A stretch of 39,893 nucleotides of DNA, taken from the NCBI GenBank assembly GCA_021786195.1, contig JAJYNS010000026.1, positions 1 to 39,893 of the forward strand, written 5' to 3'. This document shows, one piece after another, positions 1 through 7,223 of the stretch. The position numbers and the translations under genes are program-made. Each line of letters opens with the position of its first letter. Position 1 is the first letter of the stretch. Source of the stretch: Actinomycetes bacterium. Lineage in GTDB: Bacteria > Actinomycetota > Acidimicrobiia > Acidimicrobiales > Bog-793. The notes below the pieces were generated by a model, which ran no database searches, was not told the DNA's origin, and saw only the letters and a program-made list of their open reading frames with translations.

Positions 1-1
1 T

Positions 2-766
2 CGCCTTCCGTCCGAGGATCTCGAGGCTCGTGAGTGGGTGCAGCGCATCACGAAGGAGCTCGCGTGGTCTGCTGACGCACGAGGACTGCTGTTCGCGAAC
101 GGCGTCGTCCTGCTCGAAGGCGAAACCGAGCTGGGAGCGCTTCCGACCTGGTTCGCGAAGAGCACGCCGGCCGCCGAACGCGGCAGTCCGGAAGACCGGC
201 ACGTCGCCTTCTACTCCGTCGGCGGAGACCATGGATTCGGCGCCTTCGTCCGCTACCTCGACCGCTTCGGCGTGCCGTGGGCGATCGTCTGCGATGGCGC
301 GGCGTTCCGCATCGACGGGCATCACATCTTCGAGCAGGTGGTCGGCGCAGGGGGGGACGGCGAGCACACTCGCGAGCTGCAGGCGTACCTGGACCGGGCC
401 CGGCGCGATGCGCCGAGCCCGGACGACATGACCCCTGAGCTGTTCGACGAAGGTGTCGCGCTCGCCCGGCGTCACGGCATCTTCACCCTCGCGTCGGGCT
501 GGCACACGAAGCCGCGACGTGGGGCCCGCTGCTCCGAGGGCGACGAGGGTGAGCGTCACGAGGCCGACGAGTCGTTCGAGGCGTTCATCGAGTCGAAGGG
601 GGACCTGGCCGTTCCCTGGGAGAAGGCCACGGGCACGTCGCCGAAGAGCAAGCCTCGGGCGGGTCGGCTGCTCGCCGACGCGACGGACTGCCCTGCCGAG
701 GTCAGTGAGCTTTATGCGGGCCTGCTCGATCACCTCGAAGCGCACGGCCTGCGACGTAGCGGTTGA
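2..766 (+). CDS. OLD-family endonuclease, C-terminal TOPRIM part (5' end outside window)
   Basis: The reading frame is open from base 2 with no start codon, so the gene enters from the left and only about 254 C-terminal residues are visible. The stretch GVVLLEGETELGALP is the first TOPRIM motif of OLD-type nucleases (E as general base, then E-x-x-x-LP). A second acidic motif, AIVCDGAAF, follows about 65 residues later; the usual DxD is here D-G-A. OLD proteins pair an N-terminal ABC-type ATPase with a TOPRIM nuclease and act in phage defence; the ATPase half would lie upstream of base 1. The GTG at 38 is internal. The ORF ends at a normal stop, followed by about 115 bp with no gene. Domain call fairly sure; activity unknown because of the altered second motif and the missing N-terminus. 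Confidence 0.7.
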   Translation, partial: RLPSEDLEAREWVQRITKELAWSADARGLLFANGVVLLEGETELGALPTWFAKSTPAAERGSPEDRHVAFYSVGGDHGFGAFVRYLDRFGVPWAIVCDGAAFRIDGHHIFEQVVGAGGDGEHTRELQAYLDRARRDAPSPDDMTPELFDEGVALARRHGIFTLASGWHTKPRRGARCSEGDEGERHEADESFEAFIESKGDLAVPWEKATGTSPKSKPRAGRLLADATDCPAEVSELYAGLLDHLEAHGLRRSG

Positions 767-882
767 CGAGCCACGCGGCGAGCACCATGAAGCTGACGGT
801 TGGTCCGGACGGGGTCGGGCCCCCGCTCGGGCGGGGCGCTCCGTGCGCACGGTGGCGAGGAGGTGGCTGACCGGGGCCGCCC

Positions 883-1820
883 TCATGCCACATCGCCCCG
901 GAACCGCTCGGCGAGCACCTTGTACTCCTCCTCGCTCAAGAGCACGCAGCCGAAGCGCTCGGGTGGGGTGGCGACGAGCGGAAGGGTGGGGTCCAGCTTG
1001 CCGTTGCGTCCCTGCCAGTTCCTCAGCAGCCGCAGGTTGTACGAGGCCGCGGAGAGGCCGACGACAATGTTCACCCAGGCGATGCCCGTGAAGCGGAACT
1101 GCCCCCGGCGCATGTTCTCGGTGCTCGTGTTGTCGCGGTTTCCGTAGCTTCTCTCGACATGAAGGCGCTTCTTCCACCTCGTCCACCAGTTCCTCCGGCC
1201 CCAGTAGTGGTTCTGCTGGAGCTTGCGGACCTGGTCTGGCGGGATGAGGGTCACAGTCTGCTGCGTGCAGCAGGCCGGAAGCGGCTCGCCGTCGCGCACA
1301 GGGTCTGGCGGATTCGTGACGATCGGAAGGCCGAGCTCGATGGCCGCCTGTTTCGTGCCGGCGCGAAGCGGGCATCCGCAGGTTCCCGCGAGCGCCGGAC
1401 ACTGCGCGCGATGGGACCCGTCTGGGCCGAGCGGAGACCTGCGAGCAAGCGCGTAGGCCTGCCGGATGGTGATCTGCCTCACGAAGGTGTTGACCGTCGT
1501 GCTCGGCTCCGCGGTCCCTGGGCGCAGGATCGTGCCGAGCACATCGGGCGCGCCAGGGCAGTTGGCATGGCCGGCGCCCCAGCGAACCCGAGTAATGTCC
1601 TCGATGAAGCCGTGCTCGTCGGCCCGAAGGTCGAGCACCTGTTCGAGGCCGCGCGCTGGAGCTCGTCTTTCCAGCGATGGACCGCCGTGTAGTGGTAGTG
1701 CCGATCGACAATAAGAATGCGAAGGGTGCGGCTCCCCTGTAGTGACAGCACGCGCTCGTTGATCCCTGCCGCCTGACGGCACTCCTCCCTGCGTAGATCC
1801 ACCAGTTGGATGCCTGTACC
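883..1820 (-). pseudogene. Frameshifted DDE-type transposase remnant
   Basis: The C-terminal frame (stop at 883) has the ending of a transposase family I know from actinobacteria: EQVLDLRADEHG, a Cys-rich middle (CPALAGTCGCPLR, PACCTQQTVTL), then HVERSYGN, ENMRRGQFRFTG and AASYNLRLLRNWQ. The preceding segment, with LRILIVDRHYHYTAVHRW and KDELQR, is in another frame, so a one-base indel lies near 1650 in a GCGCGC run. Nothing convincing remains of the N-terminus upstream of about 1820, and a divergent small gene starts at 1866. No terminal inverted repeats could be assigned. It is probably dead. The exact IS family is uncertain; the 5' boundary given is approximate. Confidence 0.6.
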
Positions 1821-1865
1821 TGCTGGACGCTCTGTAGTGATAGAGCGCGACAGAGAGGAGGGACG

Positions 1866-2102
1866 ATGCCCTGCATCGCATCCCGGTCCCGACCATTGCT
1901 GCTTCGAGGCGCGCTTAGCACGTTCCGTCGCCGCTGCGGCAAGCCGTCGTGCCGGTGCGCCAACGGAGCGCCACACGAGAGCTTGGCGCTGAGCTTCACC
2001 GAGGCGGGCCGGACCAAGATCCTCACGCTGTCGGCGAGCGAGCTCGCCGAGGTGGCCGCCGCAATCGAGCGCTACCAGAGGCGCGCCTCGTCGGGGACGT
2101 AG
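1866..2102 (+). CDS. DUF6788-like small protein
   Basis: A 78-residue protein starting at ATG 1866, chosen because GGAGGGAC lies immediately upstream as a strong ribosome binding site. The pattern RGALSTFRRRCGKPSC-x-CANG-x-xHESLALSF followed by GRTKILTLSA and a C-terminal helix ending IERYQRR is that of the DUF6788 family: an initial R-G-S/T-L segment, a C-G-K-x-x-C-x-C cluster that may bind zinc, and an amphipathic tail. Members are often found beside transposase genes; here it is divergent from the broken transposase at 883-1820. The molecular role is not known. It seems complete, unlike its neighbours. Confidence 0.6.
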   Translation: MPCIASRSRPLLLRGALSTFRRRCGKPSCRCANGAPHESLALSFTEAGRTKILTLSASELAEVAAAIERYQRRASSGT

Positions 2103-2133
2103 ACGACGCCTCGGGCCCGGTGGTCATCGACGG

Positions 2134-2325
2134 TCATCGGTCGGCGGGCCGTCTCTCCTCGAGTTCGGGGCGGACCTCCTCAAAGCGATGCTCGGCATAC
2201 GCGAGGAAGATGAGCCCGAGGACCGGGCCGCGGTACTCGACAGGGGTGAGCGGCGAGTTGGCCCGCAGCTGGTCGGCGGCTGCCCAGAGCGTCCGACGCA
2301 CCTCTCCCAGGTCAGCGCTCTTCAC
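2134..2325 (-). pseudogene. hsdM: Type I restriction-modification methylase, N-terminal stub
   Basis: From GTG 2325 the minus strand encodes 63 residues resembling the start of HsdM: VKSADLGEVRRTLWAAADQL, then a short Pro-containing segment and VLGLIFLAYAEHRFEE, which match the conserved HsdM N-terminal pattern (L-W-x-x-A-D-x-L-R ... Y-x-x-x-V-L-G-L-I-F-L-x-Y). The frame then stops at 2134, where a full protein would continue for some 400 residues through the SAM-binding and NPPF motifs. Neither these motifs nor any hsdS or hsdR piece is visible, so this is a truncated remnant of a type I system, sharing the accessory arm with the OLD fragment. Confidence 0.6.
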
Positions 2326-2582
2326 CTGCCGCCACCGTCTCTCGTTACGCCGTCGCGGTGCCTGCTCAGGCACCGTCGATCTCGGCACATGGTGCCACCG
2401 AGGGGTCGGAGCTGGCGAGGAACGGCGGCCACGGGCGCGTCGCGGCGGGCCCGGGCAGGGTGCTCGCCGGGCGGCTCGTCGAGCGTTGCGCAGAGCTCGC
2501 CTGGGAAGCGGCCGCGGAGCACCCGGACGCGCAGCGGCCCGCCCCTGGGGGCGGACCGCCGATGCGCATTTCGCGAGACCCT
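2326..2582. other. Gene-free stretch between hsdM stub and IS element
   Basis: Several frames stay open because of high G+C, but none has a recognisable domain or a good ribosome binding site. It probably holds the old hsdM upstream region plus unidentified remnant DNA. Nothing else could be supported. Confidence 0.4.
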
Positions 2583-2598
2583 GAGCCTGTTGCACAAC
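2583..2598. repeat. IS left terminal inverted repeat
   Basis: Sixteen bases that are the exact reverse complement of 4203-4218. They are preceded by CCCT, the same four bases that follow the other end. Confidence 0.85.
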
Positions 2599-2711
2599 AC
2601 TGTTCGAACCGTGCGAGACACGGGAGCGGTGGCGATCTCGGCCCGCCGATCACCGAGCACGTGGATGCGGGCCTGTCCGATCGGGCGGCTGATCGATAGG
2701 GAGTTGCTCGG

Positions 2712-4109
2712 TCAGCTCACGACCGTGCCGGCAATCCGGCTGTAGGGAGCAGCGGCGGTGTCACGAAGCGCGCGGCGGTAGAGCTTCAAGAGGTTGTGGG
2801 TCCCGCAGATGAGCTTCCACTCCGAAGCGGCGGCCGCCTTGCCTCTTCGCATGAAGCCGCGGATCTGGCGTCCATCCTTGATCTGTCCGAAGACGGGTTC
2901 GATGATCTGCTGGCGCTTCCGGTAGAGGGCGCGGCCGGCCTTGTTGGTCACCTTGCGGTCCATCTTCTCGACGAACGTCGCGTCCTTCCGCAGCCGCCCG
3001 CGCCGGCCGGTGCGCGGGGTCTGGTTCTTCTTCATGTTGCGCGTGGCGACGTAGACGTCGGGGTCCTCGTCGTCCAAGGCGGCGAGGTTCTCCTCCGAGC
3101 AGTACCCCGCGTCGGCCAAGAGCTTCTCGGGCCGCTCTGCGATGCCGGCCTCGGCGAGCGAGGTCTTCGTCGCCTCGATCATCGGGTGGAGCTGGCCCAT
3201 GTCGTTCTGCTCATCGGTCACCGAGGCTGCGACGATCACCTGGTCTTCGTTCGCGACCGCCTGGGCGTTGTAGCCCTGGAGGAAGCCCTTGGCGGTCGAC
3301 ATCACCTTGGAGCAGGGATCGGTCGTGTTGACCTTCTTCTCCTTCGCTCCGGCCTTGTCCTCGGGCGCCTTGGGCTTTCGGCCGCGCAGCTTCTTGCCGC
3401 GCCGTTCCTCTTCTGCCTGGCGCTCGGCGAGGTGAGCCTCGTGGGCCTTGCGCTGGTCTTCCAGTTCCTTGTCGAGGAGCTCCTTGGCGGCCTTGAACCG
3501 GCGCTTTCGGTCAGCTCGTCCTCGCAGGACAGCCGGCAGCTCGTCCCCGCGTGCGTCTCCGAACTGCGCGTCCTCGGCCTCGTCGGTCGCTTTGGCATCG
3601 GCGAACATCTTGTCGACTTCTTCGTCGATGGCGTCCGACGTGCGGTTCTTCTGCATGGAGGCGGGAGCCGCCATCTTCGTCCCGTCCAGGGCGACGAGGC
3701 CCACCTTGGCCATGCCGGCTCTCGCGCAGAGCCGCAGCGACGCCGAGAACACCTCCTTCAGGGCCGCTTCGTGTCCCTGGCGGAACCGCGCGATCGTCGT
3801 GTGATCCGGCGTCTGGTTGGCCGCGACCACCCGGAAGGCGACGTCGACGTGGCAGGCGCGCTCGATCTGGCGGGAGCTGCGCACCCCCAGGCAGTAGGCG
3901 TAGACGAGCAGGGCGACCATCATCTTGGGATCGTGGGCGGGGGCGCCGCAGCCGTCCTGGCGGTACTTCGCGTAGAAGAGGTCGAGGTCCATCTCATCGA
4001 CGGCGTCGAGGACGAAGAAGGCCAGGTGGTCTTCTTCCAGCCAGTCGGTGACCGACGGCGGCATGAGGTACAGCTGGTCACGCTCGACGGCGAGGAAGTT
4101 GTAGGCCAT
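2712..4109 (-). CDS. IS1182-family DDE transposase
   Basis: A 465-residue transposase of normal length for the family. The N-terminus has the DUF772-type region (PPSVTDWLEEDHLAFFVLD, then the VYAYCLGVRSSRQIERAC segment and TPDHTTIARFR). The RNase H-fold catalytic residues are visible: D in ALDGTKM, D in LLADAGYCSEEN and E in IIEPVFGQIK near the C-terminus. Residues about 160-260 form a charged, Lys/Glu-rich insertion likely to be a coiled coil. The start is ATG 4109. It catalyses cut-and-paste movement of the surrounding element. No frameshift or internal stop is present, so it looks functional. Confidence 0.93.
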   Translation of the reverse strand: MAYNFLAVERDQLYLMPPSVTDWLEEDHLAFFVLDAVDEMDLDLFYAKYRQDGCGAPAHDPKMMVALLVYAYCLGVRSSRQIERACHVDVAFRVVAANQTPDHTTIARFRQGHEAALKEVFSASLRLCARAGMAKVGLVALDGTKMAAPASMQKNRTSDAIDEEVDKMFADAKATDEAEDAQFGDARGDELPAVLRGRADRKRRFKAAKELLDKELEDQRKAHEAHLAERQAEEERRGKKLRGRKPKAPEDKAGAKEKKVNTTDPCSKVMSTAKGFLQGYNAQAVANEDQVIVAASVTDEQNDMGQLHPMIEATKTSLAEAGIAERPEKLLADAGYCSEENLAALDDEDPDVYVATRNMKKNQTPRTGRRGRLRKDATFVEKMDRKVTNKAGRALYRKRQQIIEPVFGQIKDGRQIRGFMRRGKAAAASEWKLICGTHNLLKLYRRALRDTAAAPYSRIAGTVVS

Positions 4110-4202
4110 GACGCCATCGTGGCCATCGCGCCTGGTCAGGTGGTGGATCTCACACGCGTCCTACCAGGAGCTTTGCAGATCGCCGACGGGCGGACGCCGG
4201 GG

Positions 4203-4218
4203 GTTGTGCAACAGGCTC
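4203..4218. repeat. IS right terminal inverted repeat
   Basis: Sixteen bases exactly complementary to 2583-2598 and followed by CCCT. CCCTGAG follows the right end and also spans the left junction, so the outer boundary is slightly ambiguous. Confidence 0.85.
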
Positions 4219-4251
4219 CCCTGAGCGGTTATTCCGCTAGGACCCCCATCG

Positions 4252-4602
4252 TGGAGGTGGCGGGAATCGAACCCGCGTCCTTCAGCTTCTCGATGGGCCT
4301 TCTCCGAGCGCAGCCGGCGGTCGAGTCTCGGGTCCCGCCTCGCCACCGGCACCGGCACGGGACCCCAGCCGACGAAGGTTTCCCCTAGCGACGTGTCGGC
4401 GACGCCGCTCGGGTGAGCCCCACTGTATGACGCCCGCTGACCGGCCCATGGGGCTGAGGCCGGGCGGACGTTGCTGCTAGTTAGGCAGCAAGCGCGAGCT
4501 GAGGCTCGGCGTTTGTTTTGTGCTCCGGCTCTTTAACGTGGCTCCGGAGACCACGGCTCGCTTCTCCCACCTCGACGACCGAAGTCGAAGCCTGTCACCC
4601 CC
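4252..4602 (-). ncRNA. ssrA: tmRNA (transfer-messenger RNA)
   Basis: The minus strand starts GGGGGTGACAGGCTTCGACT, a standard tmRNA 5' end, and finishes with the T arm GGTTCGATTCC and CACCTCC plus discriminator A. The 5' GGGGGTG pairs with CACCTCC over seven positions (one G-U). The internal tag frame ends ...EHKTNAEPQLALAA before TAA, with the ALAA degron typical of tags; the resume codon is probably GAG or a neighbouring codon. The terminal CCA is not encoded, so it must be added after transcription. tmRNA rescues stalled ribosomes with SmpB, whose gene lies directly upstream. The 3' end is a common island attachment site, and an IS element lies 33 bp beyond it. Confidence 0.95.
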
Positions 4603-4635
4603 TGTTGGTCGTGCAGCCGTTCGGGCAGCCTCCAC

Positions 4636-4641
4636 ATCGTA
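4636..4641 (-). promoter_or_regulatory. Possible -10 box of ssrA
   Basis: TACGAT on the minus strand, 33 bases before the mature tmRNA 5' end, would give a short precursor trimmed by RNase P. No clear -35 box is seen at the right distance. Confidence 0.35.
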
Positions 4642-4664
4642 CCGGCTGGCGGGGGCCCCGCCGA

Positions 4665-4682
4665 CCAGGGCTCCCGCCCTGG
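4665..4682 (-). terminator. Hairpin after smpB
   Basis: A perfect 7-bp stem with a 4-base loop (CCAGGGC-GGGA-GCCCTGG on the minus strand) begins three bases past the smpB stop. It has no T-tract, as is common in high-GC actinobacteria, and could separate smpB from ssrA transcripts or protect the smpB 3' end. Confidence 0.45.
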
Positions 4683-4685
4683 GAG

Positions 4686-5213
4686 TCAGCGCGAATGCTC
4701 CTTGAGCGCTCGGTCCACCTCGCGCTTCGCGTCGCGCTCGGCGATCGCCCGCCGCTTGTCGTACACCTTCCTGCCGCGGGCGAGTGCCAGCTCGACCTTC
4801 GCGATCCCGTCCTTGAAGTAGACCGAGAGCGGCACGAGCGTGAGGGCCTGCTGGGCGACGCGGCCCTGGAGCTCGTCGATCTGGCGGCGGTGGAGGAGGA
4901 GCTTGCGCGGCCGGTCGGGGTCGACCCTTCCGAAGCCGCTCGAGTACTCGTACGGTGCGACGTGGGCCCCGAGCAGCCAGACCTCGCCGGACTCGACACG
5001 CGCGTAGGAGTCCTGGAGGGTCATCTGTCCGGCGCGCAGCGCCTTGACCTCGGCGCCGCGCAGGGCGATCCCGCACTCGAAGGTCTCGAGCACGTCGTAG
5101 TCGTGGCGGGCGCGACGGTTCTGCGACACCCTCCGGAGCACGGGCCCCTCGTGGCGGCCCGGGCCGGAGCCGCCCGCCGAGGGAGGAGCTGCACGCGAGC
5201 GCTTCGCCGGCAC
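4686..5213 (-). CDS. smpB: SsrA-binding protein SmpB
   Basis: A 175-residue protein from GTG 5213. The SmpB core is clear: QNRRARHDYDVLETFECGI, GAEVKALRAGQMTLQDSY, WLLGAHVAPYEYS, RPRKLLLHRRQIDEL and the basic tail VYDKRRAIAERDAKRE. SmpB is an OB-fold protein that binds the tmRNA tRNA-like domain and carries it into stalled ribosomes; the C-terminal tail probes the mRNA channel. ssrA lies just downstream on the same strand. The start is uncertain: GTG 5213 gives a basic N-terminal extension (MPAKRSR) typical of SmpB and leaves only 27 bp to the divergent mec gene, while GTG 5129 lies too close to its upstream GGAGG. Confidence 0.93.
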   Translation of the reverse strand: MPAKRSRAAPPSAGGSGPGRHEGPVLRRVSQNRRARHDYDVLETFECGIALRGAEVKALRAGQMTLQDSYARVESGEVWLLGAHVAPYEYSSGFGRVDPDRPRKLLLHRRQIDELQGRVAQQALTLVPLSVYFKDGIAKVELALARGRKVYDKRRAIAERDAKREVDRALKEHSR

Positions 5214-5240
5214 GGTGCGACACGGTAGCGTCCCTGTCCG

Positions 5241-5732
5241 ATGGCCGAGCCGGACGAGACGAGCGAGGCGGAGGCCAGCGGTGGGGCGCGCCTCTCCAGC
5301 CCCGAGGGATCCGGGACCTTTTGGTCGCGCCTCGTCCTGCCTCGGGCGCTTCGTGAGGAGCTCGTCGCCCACTGCCTGCGGGCGTGGCCGCTGGAAGGCT
5401 GCGGCCTGCTCGCGGGCGAGGCTGCTTCGGGGGTTGCCTGGCGCTGCTACCCGACGCGCAACGCGGCGGGCTCGGCACGCCTGTACACGGTGGACCCGCT
5501 CGACCACCTCCGCGCCGACCGGGACGCGCAGGCCCAGGGCTTCGAGGTGATCGGCGTGTTCCACTCCCACACCCACACCGACGCCTACCCCTCACCCACC
5601 GACGTCGCCCAGGCGCCGGACCCTGCATGGCACTACGTGCTCGTCTCCCTGAGGGGCGAGCTGCCCTCGGTGCGCTCGTACCGGATCCTCGACGGCGCCG
5701 TCAGCGAGGAGCTCCTCGTCGAGCAGGCCTGA
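5241..5732 (+). CDS. mec: JAMM/MPN+ metalloprotease (CysO-cysteine peptidase Mec)
   Basis: A 163-residue zinc peptidase. The JAMM site is complete: the Glu in WPLEGCGLLAGE and the H-x-H...S-x-x-D pattern in FHSHTHTDAYPSPTDV. In Mycobacterium tuberculosis Mec (Rv1334) releases cysteine from the CysO-cysteine adduct and is encoded, as here, directly before cysO and cysM. The first 25 residues are a low-complexity acidic/Ser-rich extension before the domain. ATG 5241 is the start. Because the downstream CysO carries two extra residues after its Gly-Gly, this protease may also mature the carrier; that part is inference. Confidence 0.88.
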   Translation: MAEPDETSEAEASGGARLSSPEGSGTFWSRLVLPRALREELVAHCLRAWPLEGCGLLAGEAASGVAWRCYPTRNAAGSARLYTVDPLDHLRADRDAQAQGFEVIGVFHSHTHTDAYPSPTDVAQAPDPAWHYVLVSLRGELPSVRSYRILDGAVSEELLVEQA

Positions 5733-5820
5733 AGCAGGCGACCCTCCCGGCTGCCTGCTGCGGCCCTGGGGTGCGGCGTCGCGGGCAGCGCCTGGCGGCA
5801 TGGGCCTGCGGCGCCGGCGG

Positions 5821-5826
5821 TAGAAT
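5821..5826 (+). promoter_or_regulatory. Possible -10 box before cysO
   Basis: TAGAAT sits 67 bp before the cysO start in the 160-bp gap after mec. No good -35 hexamer is visible 16-18 bp upstream. An 11-bp direct repeat, GTGACCGTCGA, occurs at 5853-5863 and again at the cysO start (5893-5903). Confidence 0.3.
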
Positions 5827-5892
5827 CCGACCCAGCGGGTCATATTTGGATCGTGACCGTCGACACCCAGGCACAACACCTACGGAGGGCCG

Positions 5893-6174
5893 GTGACCGT
5901 CGAAGTGCGTCTTCCCACGCTGCTCCGCCCTGCCGCCAGCGGCGCGGCCGCCGTGTCCGTCGAAGGCGACACGGTCGGAGAGGTCCTGCACGCGCTCGTG
6001 GCGGCTCACCCGGCGCTCGCCGGCCAGGTGCTCACCGAGGACGGCTCGCTCCACCGCTTCGTCAACGTCTACCTGAACGACGACGACGTGCGCTACCTCG
6101 ATCGCCTGGACACCAAGGTCGTCTCCGGCGACGTGCTCTCCATCCTGCCGGCCGTCGCCGGTGGCGCGGCGTAG
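5893..6174 (+). CDS. cysO: Ubiquitin-like sulfur carrier protein CysO
   Basis: A 93-residue beta-grasp protein of the MoaD/ThiS type, starting at GTG 5893 behind GGAGGG. Family features include LPTLLRPAASGAAAVSVEGDT near the start, LHRFVNVYLNDDDVRYLD in the middle and ILPAVAGG at the end. In the known pathway the C-terminal glycine is converted to a thiocarboxylate, CysM couples it to O-phosphoserine, and Mec frees the cysteine. Here two alanines follow the Gly-Gly before the TAG stop, so the glycine is not terminal in the translated protein. Some carriers (QbsE) are trimmed by a JAMM protease; the neighbouring mec product could do this. cysM begins 18 bp downstream. Confidence 0.88.
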   Translation: MTVEVRLPTLLRPAASGAAAVSVEGDTVGEVLHALVAAHPALAGQVLTEDGSLHRFVNVYLNDDDVRYLDRLDTKVVSGDVLSILPAVAGGAA

Positions 6175-6192
6175 CCGGGCGGAGGAGGCCCC

Positions 6193-7140
6193 GTGGCGAT
6201 CTCCGGCAGTGTGCTCGACCTGATCGGCGACACGCCGATCGTCGACGTCTCCCGGCTCAGCCCGAACCCCCAGGCGCGGATCCTGCTCAAGCTGGAGGGG
6301 ATGAACCCGGGCGGCTCGGTGAAGGACCGGGTCGCGAAGTCGCTGCTCGAGGACGCGGAGCTGCACGGGGGCCTGAGGCCGGGAGCGACGCTGATCGAGC
6401 CCTCGTCGGGGAACACCGGCATCGGGCTCGCCATGGTGGCCCGCGTGAAGGGCTACCGGCTGAAGGTGGTCCTGCCGGCGAACGTCTCCGTCGAGCGGCG
6501 CCAGCTCCTCCTGCTCTGGGGCGCCGAGATCATCGAGTCCCCGGGCTCGGAGGGATCCAACGGCGCGGTCCGCCTCGCCCAACGGCTCGCGGCGGAGCAC
6601 CCCGAGTGGGTGTTCCTCTACCAGTACGGCAACCCGGCGAACCCAAGGGCCCACTACGAGGGCACGGGCCCGGAGATCTGGCGGGACGTCCCCGACGTGA
6701 CGCACTTCGTCGCCGGGCTCGGCACGAGCGGCACGCTGCTCGGCACGGGTCGCTACCTGAAAGAGCGCAACCCCGCGGTGGAGCTCTGGGCCGTCGAGCC
6801 GCCGAGCGGGGAGAGCGTCGACGGCCTGAGGAGCCTCGACGACGGCTACATCCCTCCGATATTCGGTGAGCTCGGCGGCGAGAAGCTCCTCGACCGCAAG
6901 ACCGTGGTCGGTCCGAGGGACTCGATCCTTTGGACCAGGCGGCTCGCCGACCTCGGGATATTCGCCGGGATCTCGACGGGCGCGGCGTTGGCGGGCGCGG
7001 TGAGGTGCGCATCGAGGATCGAGCGCGGGGTGATCGTCGTCCTCTCGCCTGACGGTGGCTGGAAGTACCTGTCGACCGGCGCGTGGACCGACGATCTCGA
7101 CGAGGTCGTCGAGCGGGCTCGCCGCACCATCTACTTCTGA
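6193..7140 (+). CDS. cysM: CysO-dependent cysteine synthase CysM
   Basis: A 315-residue fold-type II PLP enzyme. The PLP lysine lies in NPGGSVKDRVAKSL, the substrate loop is PSSGNTGIGLA, and the phosphate-binding loop is GLGTSGTLLGTGR; SVERRQLLLLWGAE, YQYGNPANP and GWKYLSTGAW match mycobacterial CysM closely. CysM adds the thiocarboxylate sulfur of CysO to O-phosphoserine to make a CysO-cysteine adduct, a route thought to resist oxidative stress. It forms one operon with mec and cysO. GTG 6193 with GGAGGAGG upstream is the start. Use of O-phosphoserine rather than O-acetylserine is inferred from gene context; serA, for the serine branch, occurs 13 kb downstream. Confidence 0.92.
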   Translation: MAISGSVLDLIGDTPIVDVSRLSPNPQARILLKLEGMNPGGSVKDRVAKSLLEDAELHGGLRPGATLIEPSSGNTGIGLAMVARVKGYRLKVVLPANVSVERRQLLLLWGAEIIESPGSEGSNGAVRLAQRLAAEHPEWVFLYQYGNPANPRAHYEGTGPEIWRDVPDVTHFVAGLGTSGTLLGTGRYLKERNPAVELWAVEPPSGESVDGLRSLDDGYIPPIFGELGGEKLLDRKTVVGPRDSILWTRRLADLGIFAGISTGAALAGAVRCASRIERGVIVVLSPDGGWKYLSTGAWTDDLDEVVERARRTIYF

Positions 7141-7223
7141 CCTCCGGCGTCGACCTCCCCACGCGGCCGCGGCGGGCCCAGGCCGGGTGGCGGGGCGGTC
7201 TGCGGCCGCGCGAGCGTGCAGGC

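Larger units (their letters stand above)
2583..4218 (-). mobile_element. IS1182-family insertion sequence, complete
   Basis: A 1,636-bp element bounded by a perfect 16-bp inverted repeat (GAGCCTGTTGCACAAC at 2583-2598, its reverse complement at 4203-4218) and holding one transposase gene on the minus strand. CCCT abuts both outer ends (2579-2582 and 4219-4222), which fits a 4-bp target duplication. Size, gene content and ends suit IS1182. Its right end lies 33 bp from the 3' end of ssrA. Perfect ends and an uninterrupted transposase suggest a recent, perhaps active, insertion. Confidence 0.85.

Noticed and set aside
773-882. Small plus-strand ORF starting ATG 787
   Set aside because: About 27 codons, no ribosome site, no recognisable motif.
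2796-4388. 530-codon plus-strand reading frame opposite the IS transposase
   Set aside because: It mirrors the transposase on the other strand, its Leu/Val/Arg-rich product matches no family, and it runs into the tmRNA.
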